Assembly: GCA_000438075.1 (NCBI GenBank)
Contig: FR903536.1
Location: 39,201 to 103,200 of the forward strand
Length of the DNA: 64,000 nt
Source of the DNA: Clostridium sp. CAG:609
GTDB lineage: Bacteria > Bacillota_I > Bacilli_A > RF39 > UBA660
Reading direction: 5' to 3'
In this document: in pieces, positions 38,684-49,152 of the stretch
How the letters are laid out: the number at the start of each line of letters is the position of its first letter
Position numbering within the stretch: position 1 is the stretch's first letter
The notes under the pieces: model-generated
The model's database searches: none
What the model was told of the DNA's origin: nothing
Seen by the model: the letters and a program-made list of their open reading frames with translations, nothing else
Translations under genes and position numbers: made by a program

Positions 38684-38752
38684 AAAGTTTTGCGGTTACA
38701 ATCGCAAAACCTTCATTTTTCCAAAGTTTTGCGATTGTAACCGCAAAACTTT
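38684..38752. repeat. Perfect 27-bp inverted repeat made of nested palindromes
   Basis: Arms 38684-38710 and 38726-38752 are exact reverse complements around a 15-nt spacer. Each arm is itself palindromic (GTTTTGCG...CGCAAAAC), so it can fold as one long hairpin or as two short ones. It lies in the 286-nt gene-free stretch 38523-38808. No ORF is present there. Confidence 0.85.
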
Positions 38753-38765
38753 TGTCTTTATTTAA

Positions 38766-38801
38766 ACAAAAAAACAACTAATCATATAGATTAATTGTTT
38801 T
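38766..38801 (-). terminator. Terminator of the ribosomal/alpha operon
   Basis: Minus strand AAACAATTAATC-loop-GATTAGTTGTTT (one G-U pair) followed by a T-run, just after rplQ. Confidence 0.8.
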
Positions 38802-38808
38802 AAATAAA

Positions 38809-39150
38809 TTAAACTAATTCCAATTTAACTTCTAGAGCATCGTCACCACGACGTTCTTTAAGTTTAATTATTCTAGTATATCCACCATTTCTAGTTTCAT
38901 AAGTTTTAGCTAATTCATTGAATACTTTTGATACAACTTCATTATCATTATGTAAGAAAGCTAAAGCTTTTCTACGAGCAACAAGTGAACCATCCTTACC
39001 ATAAGTAATCATTCTATCAACGAATTTTCTTACTTCTTTAGCTCTAGCTTCAGTAGTAACAACATATCCATTCATAATTACATCTTTAGTAAGTCCAGCT
39101 AAAATACTTCTTCTAATTCTAGTTTCTCTTCCTAATTTTCTATATTTCAT
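38809..39150 (-). CDS. rplQ: Ribosomal protein L17
   Basis: 113 residues with KYRKLGRETRIRRSILAGLTKDVI, TTEARAKEVRK..DRMITYGKDG and RNGGYTRIIKL..RRGDDA. Last gene of the alpha-type cluster, before the terminator. Confidence 0.98.
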   Translation of the reverse strand: MKYRKLGRETRIRRSILAGLTKDVIMNGYVVTTEARAKEVRKFVDRMITYGKDGSLVARRKALAFLHNDNEVVSKVFNELAKTYETRNGGYTRIIKLKERRGDDALEVKLELV

Positions 39151-39153
39151 ATT

Positions 39154-40098
39154 CTACTCCTTAAATGATAGTCCTAATTCTTCAACTTTATCAAGAACTT
39201 CTTTTAATGATTTCTTTCCTAAGTTTCTGATCTTAGTAACTTCTATTTCTTTTTTATTAACTAAATCTTGAACAGTATGAATACCAGCTCTTTTTAAACA
39301 GTTATAAGCTCTAACAGAGAACTCAACTTCTTCAATTGGTGTTTCAAGAGTTTTAGTCATAGTATCAATTTTCTTTTCTTGCATTATATTTGCTATATTA
39401 CTAATTGAATTTAAATCTGCGATAATATTGAAATGTTCAATTAATATCTTAGCTCCAAGTGCCATAGCTTCTTCTGGAGTCATAGATCCATCTGTAGTTA
39501 TTTCCATATCTAACTTATCATAAGATTCATCTTGACCAACACGAGTATCAAGTACTTCATACTTAACAACTTCAATTGGTGAATAATTTGAATCGATTGC
39601 AATAACACCAGCAACATTTTGTTCTAAATTAGCTTTATTTTCAGCAGCTGGAGTAAATCCTCTACCATTATTAACATTCATTTCAATACTAATTTTTCCA
39701 CCCTTAACTAAGTTACAAATAACTAAGTCAGGATTCATAATTTCTATATCAGCATCTTTATCAATATCACCTGCAGTAACAGGTCCTTCTACTGATTTAG
39801 TTAATCTAATCTTCTTAGGTTCATTTGTATGATTCTTAACAACTAAGTTCTTAATATTAAGTACGATAGTTGTAACATCTTCTACAACACCTTCAATTTT
39901 TTGAAATTCATGAAGTACCCCATCAATCTTAATTGATGTAACAGCACTACCAGGTAAACTTGAAAGAAGTACTCTTCTCATAGCATTTCCTATTGTAGTA
40001 CCAAAACCTCTTTCTAATGGTTCAATTTCAAATTTAGCAAAATGATTGCTTTCTTGATATTCAGTAATTTTATAGTCTGGTTTTTCAAATTTTATCAT
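39154..40098 (-). CDS. rpoA: RNA polymerase alpha subunit
   Basis: 314 residues, normal length. The N-terminal assembly domain (FEIEPLERGFGTTIGNAMRRVLLSSLPG) and C-terminal domain (EFSVRAYNCLKRAGIHTVQDL...IRNLGKKSLKEV) for UP-element and activator contact are complete. Between rpsK and rplQ; no rpsD lies in the usual place before it. Confidence 0.99.
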   Translation of the reverse strand: MIKFEKPDYKITEYQESNHFAKFEIEPLERGFGTTIGNAMRRVLLSSLPGSAVTSIKIDGVLHEFQKIEGVVEDVTTIVLNIKNLVVKNHTNEPKKIRLTKSVEGPVTAGDIDKDADIEIMNPDLVICNLVKGGKISIEMNVNNGRGFTPAAENKANLEQNVAGVIAIDSNYSPIEVVKYEVLDTRVGQDESYDKLDMEITTDGSMTPEEAMALGAKILIEHFNIIADLNSISNIANIMQEKKIDTMTKTLETPIEEVEFSVRAYNCLKRAGIHTVQDLVNKKEIEVTKIRNLGKKSLKEVLDKVEELGLSFKE

Positions 40099-40116
40099 AA
40101 CAGAATTCCTTTCTTA

Positions 40117-40500
40117 TTAGTTTCTTGGTCTCTTTGGTGGACGACATCCATTGTGTGGAATTGGTGTTTCATCAGTAATACTAGTAATTTCTAATCCTGC
40201 AGTTTGAAGTGATCTAATTGCATTTTCTCTTCCTGGTCCAAGTCCTTTTACAAATACATCAACTTTTTTAACACCAGCATCTACTGCAGCTTGAGCAGCA
40301 GCTTCACTAGTAAGTCCTGCAGCAAAAGGAGTCTTCTTTTTACTTCCTTTATAACCAATTCTACCAGCTGATGACCAACTAATAGCATTTCCATCTTTAT
40401 CACTTATAGTAACGATTGTATTATTATAAGTTGAATGAATATGAGCAACAGCTTCAGGTATATTCTTTTTTACTTTTCTTTTTCTTCTATTATATGCCAT
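40117..40500 (-). CDS. rpsK: Ribosomal protein S11
   Basis: 127 residues with [35 protein letters not shown] and the C-terminal [15 protein letters not shown] motif. Confidence 0.98.
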   Translation of the reverse strand: MAYNRRKRKVKKNIPEAVAHIHSTYNNTIVTISDKDGNAISWSSAGRIGYKGSKKKTPFAAGLTSEAAAQAAVDAGVKKVDVFVKGLGPGRENAIRSLQTAGLEITSITDETPIPHNGCRPPKRPRN

Positions 40501-40511
40501 AAATTAACACC

Positions 40512-40886
40512 CTACTTTCCTACTTTTTTCTTATTAGCTACAACTTTACCTCTACCTTTACGAGTCTTAGCATTTCTACTAGTTCTTTGTCCTCTTACAG
40601 GTAGACCTTTTTTGTGTCTAATACCTTCATAACAATTAATTTCCATTTTGTTTTTGATACTCATTTGAACGTCACGTCTTAAGTCACCTTCAACAGTATA
40701 CTTATCGATTTCTTTACGAAGTTTTGCAATTTCTTCTTCAGTTAAATCTTTAATTTTCTTAGTTGCATCAACATTTGCATCTTCACAAATAGTTTTTGCT
40801 AAATTTCTACCAATACCATAAATTGCAGTAAGTCCAATACAAGTATGTTTTTCACCTGGTAATTCAATATTTTTAATTCTTGCCAT
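40512..40886 (-). CDS. rpsM: Ribosomal protein S13
   Basis: 124 residues with the N-terminal [27 protein letters not shown], and C-terminal [22 protein letters not shown]. Confidence 0.98.
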   Translation of the reverse strand: MARIKNIELPGEKHTCIGLTAIYGIGRNLAKTICEDANVDATKKIKDLTEEEIAKLRKEIDKYTVEGDLRRDVQMSIKNKMEINCYEGIRHKKGLPVRGQRTSRNAKTRKGRGKVVANKKKVGK

Positions 40887-40895
40887 ATTTCCTCC

Positions 40896-41009
40896 TTAAC
40901 CTTGTACTTGTTTATGTTTAGGATTTTCACAAATAACCCTAATTTTACCTTTTCTTCTTATTATTTTACATTTTTTACAAATCTTTTTTACTGATGGTCT
41001 AACTTTCAT
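40896..41009 (-). CDS. rpmJ: Ribosomal protein L36
   Basis: 37 residues found by reading the gap between infA and rps[20 protein letters not shown]...[13 protein letters not shown]. It keeps the C-x2-C...C...H zinc ligands. RBS GGAGAG precedes the ATG at 41009; the stop TAA is at 40898-40896. Confidence 0.97.
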   Translation of the reverse strand: MKVRPSVKKICKKCKIIRRKGKIRVICENPKHKQVQG

Positions 41010-41021
41010 AATTAACTCTCC

Positions 41022-41240
41022 TTATCTATTATTCCATTTTATAATCCCACGTGTTAAATCATATGGTGAAAGTTCCACTGTAACTTTATCACCTGGTAAG
41101 ATACGAATCATATTCATACGCATTTTACCAGAAACGTAGGCCTTTACAGTGTGTCCGTTACTAAGTAGAACTAAGTAATCACTACCCTTAAGTACTTCAG
41201 TAACTTTTCCTTCAACTTCAATTTTGTCTTTTTTTCCCAT
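41022..41240 (-). CDS. infA: Translation initiation factor IF-1
   Basis: 72 residues, one OB fold: [53 protein letters not shown]. Lies between map and rpmJ as in other Bacillota. Confidence 0.98.
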   Translation of the reverse strand: MGKKDKIEVEGKVTEVLKGSDYLVLLSNGHTVKAYVSGKMRMNMIRILPGDKVTVELSPYDLTRGIIKWNNR

Positions 41241-41243
41241 AAA

Positions 41244-41987
41244 TTAATCTCCTGTTAATATTTCATATCCTGTATCTGTTACAAGGACTGTATTTTCATA
41301 ATGACTTGATGGCTTACCATCAAGAGTCTTAACTGTCCAATCATCATCACATAAGTAAACATCTTTAACGCCCATATTTAACATTGGTTCAATTGCAATA
41401 GTCATTCCTTTTTTTAATCTGATATTACTACCATCATCAAAATTTGGAACATCGGGATCTTCATGCATTTCAAGTCCAATGCCATGACCCACTAACTCTT
41501 CAACAACTGATAAACCATGTTCATGAGCAAAATTCTCAATTGCTCTACTTATTTCTTTAATTCTAACCCCAGGTTTCACTTTACTAACACCTGCATAAAA
41601 TGCTCCCTCTGTGTCTTTTACAAGCTTTATAACATCACTACTAACGTTACCAACCATATAGGTTCTTGTTGCATCAGCATGATAACCTTTATAACTTAGA
41701 ACTAAATCGATTGAAACAATATCTCCATCTTTAATTTTTCTTTTACCAGGTATTCCATGAACAACTTCATCATTTATTGATATACATGAAGTCTTAGGAT
41801 AACCTTCAAAACCTAAACAAGATGGAACACAATCATTTTTAATTATAAAATCATGTATTAACTTATCAAGATACTCAGTGGTAACACCTGTTTTTATATA
41901 CTTTTCTATATAAGAAAACGTATCATGTAACCTTTTACCAGATTCTCTCATAAGTTCTATTTCTCTATCACTTTTTATACTAATCAT
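41244..41987 (-). CDS. map: Methionine aminopeptidase, type I
   Basis: Removes the N-terminal Met from nascent chains. 247 residues with metal ligands in IVSIDLVLSYKGYHADATRTY (two Asp), GHGIGLEMHEDP (His), IAIEPML (Glu) and the final HYENTVLVT (Glu). Overlaps adk by 4 nt. Confidence 0.98.
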   Translation of the reverse strand: MISIKSDREIELMRESGKRLHDTFSYIEKYIKTGVTTEYLDKLIHDFIIKNDCVPSCLGFEGYPKTSCISINDEVVHGIPGKRKIKDGDIVSIDLVLSYKGYHADATRTYMVGNVSSDVIKLVKDTEGAFYAGVSKVKPGVRIKEISRAIENFAHEHGLSVVEELVGHGIGLEMHEDPDVPNFDDGSNIRLKKGMTIAIEPMLNMGVKDVYLCDDDWTVKTLDGKPSSHYENTVLVTDTGYEILTGD

Positions 41988-42616
41988 ATTATAACATCCA
42001 CGATATCTTTAAATATATCTTCTACATTTCTATTAACATCTATTTTTCTTAATTTGTTTTTATTATCATAATATTCTATTAATGGTTTAGTATTTTCTAA
42101 AAATGAATTATATCTAATTTTAAATGATTCTAAATTATCATCATTTCTTTTAATAAGTTCACTTCCACAAACATCACATATACCATCAACTTTTGGTTTT
42201 AAATTAGCTACATTCAAGTTATAAGATTTACCACATTTACAAGTAAGTCTATTAACTATTCTATTCGTAGCTTCTTCTTCACTTAAGTCAAGATAAATAA
42301 CTACATAGTCATCATCTAACATATTATCTAAAGACTTTGCTTGATTAAGAGTTCGAGGAAAACCATCTAATATAAATGGCTTTCCACTTTCACTAGAAAG
42401 TTTATCCTTTATTAAGTCAATCATAATATCATCACTTACTAGTTCTCCGCGATCAATAATATTTTTAACTTTTAACCCAAGTGTGCTTCCAGATGCTATT
42501 GCTTCTCTTAACATATCACCCGTAGATAAATGATTGTAATTGTATTTATCTTTTAACATTGTACTTTGAGTTCCTTTTCCCGCTGCGGGAGGAGCTATAA
42601 ATATTATATTTTTCAT
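41984..42616 (-). CDS. adk: Adenylate kinase, zinc-LID form
   Basis: Interconverts AMP+ATP and 2 ADP. The P-loop APPAAGKGTQ differs at a Pro/Gly position from the usual GAPGAGKGTQ. FILDGFPRT and a LID with CKCGKSYN...CDVCGSE (four Cys, zinc) are present. 210 residues. Between secY and map. Confidence 0.98.
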   Translation of the reverse strand: MKNIIFIAPPAAGKGTQSTMLKDKYNYNHLSTGDMLREAIASGSTLGLKVKNIIDRGELVSDDIMIDLIKDKLSSESGKPFILDGFPRTLNQAKSLDNMLDDDYVVIYLDLSEEEATNRIVNRLTCKCGKSYNLNVANLKPKVDGICDVCGSELIKRNDDNLESFKIRYNSFLENTKPLIEYYDNKNKLRKIDVNRNVEDIFKDIVDVII

Positions 42617-42617
42617 A

Positions 42618-43883
42618 TTATCTTAATCTCTTTCTTTTCGCCGTATAACTACGACTTATTAAACTACTTTCCATTTGTTTATAAGTTTCAATAGCAACAC
42701 CTACAACGATAAGCATTCCTGTTCCTCCAATAGTCACTTGACTTGGCAAGCTAAATATTTGTGAGAACAACACAGGAATAGCAGCAAGTATTACTAAGAA
42801 TATACTACCTACTAATGTAAGTTTACCCATTGAATTACTTATATATTTACTAGTGTCTTCACCAGGTCTAATACCAGGTATATAGCCACCTCTTTCATTT
42901 AAGTTCTTACTCATTTCATCTGGATTCATAACTAAGAATGTATAGAAGTAACCAAAGAATAATATTAATATGATATATAATATAAATCCAGTTGGACTTG
43001 TATAAACTATATATTTATTAACAAAATCTATAGCACCTTGATTCTTAGTAAGTGCAACTATTGTTGATGGAATAGTTGTTAGAATTGATGCAAATATTAC
43101 AGGCATGACTCCAGCAGAGTTAAGCTTGATTGGTAAGAAACTACTTTGAGCTCCATATGCACTTGTTGATTTATTTGCATATTGAATTGGTATTCTTCTC
43201 TCAGCTAATTGTATCCATATAATACCAACTATAATTAATAAGTATACCAGGATAAATAGTATAAAGAAGAAAATACCTAATGCTGCTTCATATGTACCAC
43301 TTGTTATAAAACCATAATATGCTCCAGAGAATACACTAGGCATACTAAGTATTATACCAGCCATAATCAACATTGATTGACCATTACCAATACCTTTATT
43401 AGTAATTTGGTCTCCCATCCATAAACAGAACGCAGTACCAGCAGTCATAACCAATGCTGTCTTAAGTTGAGTAAATAAATCAGCACCACTCATATAGAAT
43501 ATACAAAGTACATAAGCTTGAACGAATCCAATTATGATACCCATATATCTATTTATTTTATTAATTTTTTGTCTTCCAGTATATCCTTGTTCTTTTAAAT
43601 CTTTAAAATAAGGTATAATATCCATTTGTAACAATTGAGTAATAATGGATGCTGTAATATATGGAGAAACTCCTAAAGCAAATATAGAAAAACTTCTAAG
43701 TCCACCACCACTCATAATATTAAATATTTCTAAGAATCCTAAGTCTTCATATATTTGTGAAGCCCAAGGAATAGTTACGGAAGATCCTAAAGCAAATAAA
43801 CCTAAACAAAATAATGTAAGATAAATTCGCTTTCTTAAATCTTTGTTAGCTTTGTTAAAAATTTGTGAAAAGCCACGAAACAT
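42618..43883 (-). CDS. secY: Protein translocase subunit SecY
   Basis: 421 residues, ten hydrophobic helices. LRKRIYLTLF...GS.VTIPW, the plug-region SGGGLR.FSIFALGVSPYITASIITQLL, and the C-terminal IGGTGMLIVVGVAIET..Q and Lys/Arg-rich end are typical. Starts one base before the rplO stop ends. Confidence 0.98.
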   Translation of the reverse strand: MFRGFSQIFNKANKDLRKRIYLTLFCLGLFALGSSVTIPWASQIYEDLGFLEIFNIMSGGGLRSFSIFALGVSPYITASIITQLLQMDIIPYFKDLKEQGYTGRQKINKINRYMGIIIGFVQAYVLCIFYMSGADLFTQLKTALVMTAGTAFCLWMGDQITNKGIGNGQSMLIMAGIILSMPSVFSGAYYGFITSGTYEAALGIFFFILFILVYLLIIVGIIWIQLAERRIPIQYANKSTSAYGAQSSFLPIKLNSAGVMPVIFASILTTIPSTIVALTKNQGAIDFVNKYIVYTSPTGFILYIILILFFGYFYTFLVMNPDEMSKNLNERGGYIPGIRPGEDTSKYISNSMGKLTLVGSIFLVILAAIPVLFSQIFSLPSQVTIGGTGMLIVVGVAIETYKQMESSLISRSYTAKRKRLR

Positions 43884-44327
43884 CTAAATCACCTCAGCTT
43901 TGCCACCAATATTTTCAATTTTTGTAACAGCTTTAGTTGAGAATCTATTAGCTTTAACAGTTAATTTTTTAGTAAGTTCGCCACTTCCTAATACTTTAAC
44001 ACCACTAAGTTGTTTTTTAATAATTTTTCTTTCTTTTAAAACTTCTGGAGTAACAACATCACCATCATTAAAGAATTTATCTAAATCACTTAAATTAATT
44101 ACAGCATATTTAGTTTCAAAATTCTTATTGTTGAATCCTCTAATAGGAATTCTTCTGTAAAGTGGAGTTTGTCCACCTTGGAACCAAGCTTTGATTGATG
44201 CTCCACTTCTAGATTTTTGACCATTTTCTCCACGAGTAGATGTTTTACCCATTCCAGATCCTGGACCTCTACCTACTCTTTTTGAAGCTTTCATTTCTTT
44301 AGTTTTTGGTAAATTTTCTAATCTCAT
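43884..44327 (-). CDS. rplO: Ribosomal protein L15
   Basis: About 147 residues from the ATG at 44327, which lies one base after the rpsE stop. [33 protein letters not shown] and the RIPIRGFNN segment identify it. The longer frame to 44366 lies inside rpsE. rpmD, which often lies between rpsE and rplO, is absent. Confidence 0.97.
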   Translation of the reverse strand: MRLENLPKTKEMKASKRVGRGPGSGMGKTSTRGENGQKSRSGASIKAWFQGGQTPLYRRIPIRGFNNKNFETKYAVINLSDLDKFFNDGDVVTPEVLKERKIIKKQLSGVKVLGSGELTKKLTVKANRFSTKAVTKIENIGGKAEVI

Positions 44328-44328
44328 A

Positions 44329-44838
44329 TTATAATTCCTCAACTTTCTTGCCACGAAGTTCAGCAATATGTTCTGGAGTTCTTTGGCTCTTTAATGCTTC
44401 AAGAGTTGCTTTTGCAACGTTAACTTGAGTATTACTTCCAAGTGATTTAGCAACGATATCTTTAACACCAGCAAGTTCTAATACTGCACGAGCAGCACCA
44501 CCAGCGATAATTCCACGACCTTCTTTAGCAGGCTTTAGTAAAACCACAGCTCTACCAACTTTTTCTTGTGCTTCATGAGGAATAGTTCTTCCATCACTTA
44601 AAGATACTTTACATACGTTTTTATTAGCAGCTTGTAAAGCTTTTTTAATAGCTTCTGGAACTTCATTAGCTTTTCCACTACCAATACCAACTAAACCTTT
44701 ACGATTTCCAACTGCAACAGTAGCACAGAAACGGAAATGTCTACCACCTTGAGTAACTTTAGTAACTCTAGTAATAGCAATAACTTTTTCTTCTAATAAA
44801 TTTTTCTTTTCAGTTTTTTCTTGTCTTTCTTTTCTCAT
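44329..44838 (-). CDS. rpsE: Ribosomal protein S5
   Basis: 169 residues with [38 protein letters not shown], and the [20 protein letters not shown] region. Confidence 0.98.
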   Translation of the reverse strand: MRKERQEKTEKKNLLEEKVIAITRVTKVTQGGRHFRFCATVAVGNRKGLVGIGSGKANEVPEAIKKALQAANKNVCKVSLSDGRTIPHEAQEKVGRAVVLLKPAKEGRGIIAGGAARAVLELAGVKDIVAKSLGSNTQVNVAKATLEALKSQRTPEHIAELRGKKVEEL

Positions 44839-44848
44839 GCTACCCTCC

Positions 44849-45205
44849 TTAAAATTCTAGTCCTGCTTCTCTAGCAGCATCTGCTAAAGCTTCAACTCTA
44901 CCATGATATTGATAACCACCACGGTCAAATACAACTTTTTTAATTTTTAATTTTTTACATTTTTCAGCAACATCTTTACCAACTGCTTTAGCAGCTTCAA
45001 TGTTACCACCATTTGCAAGTTTTAATTCTAAACTTGAAGAACTAGCAAGGGTAGTCTTAGCTACATCATCAATAACTTGAGCATAAATACCTTTATTAGA
45101 TCTAAATACATTAAGTCTTGGCACATTTTTAGTTCCACTTATAGTCTTACGAACTCTTTCATGACGTCTAATACGTGCTTTATTATTAGCTTCTTTTTTT
45201 ATCAT
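44849..45205 (-). CDS. rplR: Ribosomal protein L18
   Basis: 118 residues with [35 protein letters not shown] and the C-terminal [28 protein letters not shown]. Confidence 0.98.
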   Translation of the reverse strand: MIKKEANNKARIRRHERVRKTISGTKNVPRLNVFRSNKGIYAQVIDDVAKTTLASSSSLELKLANGGNIEAAKAVGKDVAEKCKKLKIKKVVFDRGGYQYHGRVEALADAAREAGLEF

Positions 45206-45219
45206 AATTTAACTCCTCC

Positions 45220-45756
45220 CTATGCCGCTTTCTTTCCATCTTTACGACGAACATGTTCACCTTTGTAACGAATGCCTTTACCTTTGTATGGTTCTGGTTC
45301 TCTTACCTTACGAACATTAGCCGCAAATTCAGATACTTTTTGTTTATCAATACCATGAATAGTAATTTCAGTATTACTTTCACTAGTTACTGATAAACCA
45401 GCTGGTGCTTCCATAACTACTGGATGAGAATAACCTGCATTAATAGTAATTTTATTACCACTAACTTGGAATCTATATCCAACACCTACAGCTTCTAATC
45501 CTTTATCATAACCTTTAGAAACACCTGTTATCATATTACTAATTAATGAATTAGTAGTACCTTGCATCATATTAGCTGTTTTAGTATTTTTAACTTGTTT
45601 TGTTAAAACAACACCATCTTCAACAACTACATTAACAAGTTCACTTACATTTATTTTAAGTTCACCTTTAGATCCCTTAACTGTAACTTCACATCCATTA
45701 ACACTAACTGTTACACCTTCAGGAATAACGATTTTTCTTTCACCTATTCTACTCAT
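45220..45756 (-). CDS. rplF: Ribosomal protein L6
   Basis: 178 residues, two similar domains: MSRIG.RKI.IPEGV..., GVGYRFQ and the C-terminal RKPEPYKGKGIRY-type motif (here REPEPYKGKGIRYKGE). Confidence 0.98.
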   Translation of the reverse strand: MSRIGERKIVIPEGVTVSVNGCEVTVKGSKGELKINVSELVNVVVEDGVVLTKQVKNTKTANMMQGTTNSLISNMITGVSKGYDKGLEAVGVGYRFQVSGNKITINAGYSHPVVMEAPAGLSVTSESNTEITIHGIDKQKVSEFAANVRKVREPEPYKGKGIRYKGEHVRRKDGKKAA

Positions 45757-45762
45757 AATAAC

Positions 45763-46161
45763 TTACCATATATAGGCAAGAACTTCGCCTCCTAACTTTT
45801 TAGCTCTAGCTTCTTTATCAGTCATTAAACCTTCAGAAGTTGAGATTATAGCAATACCTAGTCCGTTTAGAACTCGAGGAATTTCATCCACTTTAGCATA
45901 AACTCTTAAACCAGATTTACTAATTCTTTTAAGTCCAGTTATAACTCTTTCTTTCTTAGGACCATATTTTAGTGTTAAAGTTAATTTATCACCATTGCTA
46001 TTTTTTTCATATACATAATCTGCAATGTAACCTTCACTTTTAAGTATTTCAGCAATACCCAAAGTCATTTTAGTACCAATAACTTCAACAGTTGCATATC
46101 TCATTTGATTAGCATTACGAATACGAGTTAACATATCTGCTATTTTATCTTGTACAAACAT
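45763..46161 (-). CDS. rpsH: Ribosomal protein S8
   Basis: 132 residues from the ATG at 46161 (AAGGAGG 6 nt upstream); the open frame to 46215 overlaps rps[59 protein letters not shown] are typical. Confidence 0.98.
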   Translation of the reverse strand: MFVQDKIADMLTRIRNANQMRYATVEVIGTKMTLGIAEILKSEGYIADYVYEKNSNGDKLTLTLKYGPKKERVITGLKRISKSGLRVYAKVDEIPRVLNGLGIAIISTSEGLMTDKEARAKKLGGEVLAYIW

Positions 46162-46174
46162 CTTTATCCTCCTT

Positions 46175-46360
46175 CTACCAACTAGATTTTTTAACACCAG
46201 GTAATTTACCTTCATTTGCTAATTCTCTAAAACAAATTCTGCAAATTCCATATTTTCTAAGTACTCCGTGAGGTCTTCCACAACGATTACATCTTGTGTA
46301 AGCACGTGTTGAAAATTTAGGTTTTCTTTGATTTTTAACAATCATACTTTTCTTTGCCAT
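46175..46360 (-). CDS. rpsZ: Ribosomal protein S14, zinc type
   Basis: 61 residues from the ATG at 46360, with [25 protein letters not shown]: the four-Cys zinc form. AAGGAGG precedes it. The frame to 46393 overlaps rplE. Confidence 0.97.
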   Translation of the reverse strand: MAKKSMIVKNQRKPKFSTRAYTRCNRCGRPHGVLRKYGICRICFRELANEGKLPGVKKSSW

Positions 46361-46370
46361 AGTGTCCTCC

Positions 46371-46910
46371 TTAATTCTTAAAAGGCATTCCAAAGCCTTT
46401 TAATAAACTCTTTGCTTCTTCATTGCTATTTGCAGTAGTAACAAATATAATATCCATACCACGTACCTTTAAAACTTCATCATATTCAATTTCTGGGAAT
46501 ATAAGTTGTTCTTTAATACCAATAGTATAGTTTCCTTTACCATCAAAAGCATGTCCAGAAACTCCACGGAAATCTCTTACACGAGGAAGTCCAATTTTAA
46601 CTAACTTTTCAAAGAAGTTATACATATTTTCTCCTCTTAATGTTACTTTAACACCAACAGGTTGACCTTCTCTTAATTTAAATCCAGCAATTGATTTACG
46701 AGCTTTTGTAACAACACATTTTTGTCCACTAATAGCTTCTAAGTCTTTTACAGCAGCAGTAATATATTTTTCATCTTTACTACCTTCACCAACACCCATG
46801 TTAATAACAATTTTTTCTAACTTAGGTACTGCCATAATAGTAGTATAATTATGTTCTTTCATTAATTCTGGAACAATTTTTTCATCATATAATTTTTTAA
46901 AATTACTCAT
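46371..46910 (-). CDS. rplE: Ribosomal protein L5
   Basis: 179 residues with [46 protein letters not shown] and [10 protein letters not shown]...EA..LL..FGMPF. Confidence 0.98.
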   Translation of the reverse strand: MSNFKKLYDEKIVPELMKEHNYTTIMAVPKLEKIVINMGVGEGSKDEKYITAAVKDLEAISGQKCVVTKARKSIAGFKLREGQPVGVKVTLRGENMYNFFEKLVKIGLPRVRDFRGVSGHAFDGKGNYTIGIKEQLIFPEIEYDEVLKVRGMDIIFVTTANSNEEAKSLLKGFGMPFKN

Positions 46911-46912
46911 AC

Positions 46913-47218
46913 TTACTTACTTCCTTTCTTAGAAGTTTTAGCTTTCTTTTCAGCTTTTTCTTCTACTTTTTCTTTTGCTTTAGTAGTCTTTACTTCTTTT
47001 TCATCAATTACTTTAACATTTGATACATGAATAGGAGCTTCAATTTCAAATATTCCACCTTTATCATTCATACTTGTAGGTTTACTATGTTTTTTAACAA
47101 TATGTACACCTTCAACAACTACTTTAGATTCAGTCTTTAATGTTTTAATAACTTTGCCAGTTTTACCTTTATCAGCACCAGCAATTACTTTTACCATATC
47201 TCCAACTTTAACTTTCAT
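46913..47218 (-). CDS. rplX: Ribosomal protein L24 with basic C-terminal tail
   Basis: 101 residues. A KOW domain ([21 protein letters not shown]), the EGVHIVKKH and [14 protein letters not shown] motifs, then about 25 residues of Lys/Glu/Thr-rich low complexity ([18 protein letters not shown]...). The tail is net basic and longer than usual. Confidence 0.96.
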   Translation of the reverse strand: MKVKVGDMVKVIAGADKGKTGKVIKTLKTESKVVVEGVHIVKKHSKPTSMNDKGGIFEIEAPIHVSNVKVIDEKEVKTTKAKEKVEEKAEKKAKTSKKGSK

Positions 47219-47227
47219 ATTTGCCTC

Positions 47228-47596
47228 CTATAACACTTCTGAAGCAAGAGAAACAATCTTCATATAATCTTTTTCTCTTAGCTCTCTAGCAACAGGTCCT
47301 AAAACACGAGTACCAATTGGTGATTTATCATCCTTAATTAATACACATGCATTATCATCAAATTTGATATAAGAACCATCATTTCTTCTAACGCCTTCAA
47401 CGCTTCTTACGATAACAGCTTTAACAACTTTACCTTTTTTAACTGGACTGTTAGGAATAGCTTTTTTTACTGTTCCAACAACTACGTCCCCGATATTACC
47501 ATATTTAACTTTAGATCCACCAAGAACTCTAATAACTAAAAGTTCTCTAGCTCCTGAGTTATCAGCAACTTTTAATCTACTTTCTTGCATTACCAT
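47228..47596 (-). CDS. rplN: Ribosomal protein L14
   Basis: 122 residues with [37 protein letters not shown] and the C-terminal [14 protein letters not shown]. The ATG at 47596 follows AGGAGGT. Confidence 0.98.
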   Translation of the reverse strand: MVMQESRLKVADNSGARELLVIRVLGGSKVKYGNIGDVVVGTVKKAIPNSPVKKGKVVKAVIVRSVEGVRRNDGSYIKFDDNACVLIKDDKSPIGTRVLGPVARELREKDYMKIVSLASEVL

Positions 47597-47607
47597 AATA
47601 ATACCTC

Positions 47608-47865
47608 CTAAAGGATAACAGCTTTAGTTAAAATTTCTACTAGTTCATATCTTTTAGTTTTAGATAATGGTCTAGTCATTCTAATCTTTACTGTATCTCC
47701 TACTTTTGCTTCATTGTTTTCATCATGAGCAGCATATTTCTTTGAATATTTAACATTTTTCTTATACAAAGGATGTCTTTTTGATGTTTCAACATTAACA
47801 GTTATTGTTTTGTTATTAGATGCACTAACAACTTTACCAATTAATTCTTGTTTCTTTTCTGTCAT
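47608..47865 (-). CDS. rpsQ: Ribosomal protein S17
   Basis: 85 residues: [29 protein letters not shown]...[28 protein letters not shown]. The ATG overlaps the rpmC stop (TAATG). Confidence 0.98.
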   Translation of the reverse strand: MTEKKQELIGKVVSASNNKTITVNVETSKRHPLYKKNVKYSKKYAAHDENNEAKVGDTVKIRMTRPLSKTKRYELVEILTKAVIL

Positions 47866-48080
47866 TATTTATTACCTCCATCAATTTCTCTTTCTTTAAG
47901 AATAGTTTTCATTTTTGCAACATCTCTTCTTAGAACCTTAAGTTCAACAGGTTTTTCTAAAGTACCATTTGCATGTTGCATTCTCTTTGCAAATAATTCT
48001 TCTTTTGTAGTTTTAATCTTTTTAACTAAATCTTCAGTAGATAACTTTCTAAGTTCTTTAATTTCCAAGAGAATCACCAT
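47865..48080 (-). CDS. rpmC: Ribosomal protein L29
   Basis: Up to 71 residues: [17 protein letters not shown]...[29 protein letters not shown]. The ATG at 48080 lies inside the end of rplP; an in-frame TTG at 48068 is another possible start. Confidence 0.95.
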   Translation of the reverse strand: MVILLEIKELRKLSTEDLVKKIKTTKEELFAKRMQHANGTLEKPVELKVLRRDVAKMKTILKEREIDGGNK

Positions 48081-48495
48081 CCTTTACTTCTTCATTTTTA
48101 ACAAATTTTGTTTTAACAGATAGTTTGTGAGAAGCAAGTCTTAAAGCTTCACGAGCAATAGCTTCTTCAACACCACTAATTTCAAACATAATTTTTCCCT
48201 TTTTTACTACTGCTACCCATTCATCTACAGAACCTTTACCTTTACCTTGACGAGTTTCAAGAGGTTTTTTAGTTCTTGGCATATGTGGGAATATGTTAAT
48301 AAATACTTTACCACCACGTTTCATATAACGTGTCATTGCAATACGAGCAGCTTCTATTTGACGAGCTGAAATCCATCCGCCTTCTAAAGCTTCTAGACCA
48401 TAATCACCAAAATGTAGTTCAGTATTACCTTTGGCTTTTCCGTCATAACTTACTCTATGACTCTTACGATATTTAGTTCTTTTTGGCATTAACAT
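48058..48495 (-). CDS. rplP: Ribosomal protein L16
   Basis: 145 residues: [70 protein letters not shown]. Complete. Confidence 0.98.
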   Translation of the reverse strand: MLMPKRTKYRKSHRVSYDGKAKGNTELHFGDYGLEALEGGWISARQIEAARIAMTRYMKRGGKVFINIFPHMPRTKKPLETRQGKGKGSVDEWVAVVKKGKIMFEISGVEEAIAREALRLASHKLSVKTKFVKNEEVKDGDSLGN

Positions 48496-49150
48496 TTTTA
48501 TCAGCTCCCTTCACAGTCTTTTTAGCTGGAAGAATTTCATTTTTATAAATCCAAACTTTAACACCAATTTTACCATAAGTTGTATCCGCTTCAGCTATTG
48601 CATAATCAACATCAGCTCTGATAGTGTGTAGTGGCACAGTTCCTTCAGTATAACCTTCAGTTCTTGCCATTTCAGCTCCACCAAGTCTACCAGATACAGC
48701 AGTTTTACATCCTTTAGCTCCAGCTTTCATTACGTTTCTGATAGCCCTTTTTTGTGCAGATCTAAATGGTGCTCTTGCAGCTATTTGATTAGCTATGTTT
48801 TGAGCAACAAGTGATGCATTTAAATCAGGATTCTTTTCTTCAACTATATTGATATAAATTTCTTCACCAACTAATTTAGATAATTTCTTTCTTAATTTTT
48901 CAATATCTTCTCCGCCACGTCCGATGATAACACCAGGTTTAGCAGTATAGATACTTACTTCACATTTATTATTTTTTCTATCAACAATAACACTTGCAAT
49001 AGCAGCTTCTTTAAGATTTTTTTCTAAATATTCTCTGATTCTAATATCATTAATTAAATACTTTTGATAATTATCTTTAGAATACCAAGTACTTTGCCAA
49101 GTCTTATTAACACCAAGTCTGTATCCTATAGGATTTACTTTTTGTCCCAT
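48473..49150 (-). CDS. rpsC: Ribosomal protein S3
   Basis: 225 residues with [13 protein letters not shown]...W.STWY, the KH domain [18 protein letters not shown], and [19 protein letters not shown]...[26 protein letters not shown]. Confidence 0.98.
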   Translation of the reverse strand: MGQKVNPIGYRLGVNKTWQSTWYSKDNYQKYLINDIRIREYLEKNLKEAAIASVIVDRKNNKCEVSIYTAKPGVIIGRGGEDIEKLRKKLSKLVGEEIYINIVEEKNPDLNASLVAQNIANQIAARAPFRSAQKRAIRNVMKAGAKGCKTAVSGRLGGAEMARTEGYTEGTVPLHTIRADVDYAIAEADTTYGKIGVKVWIYKNEILPAKKTVKGADKNVNAKKN

Positions 49151-49152
49151 TA

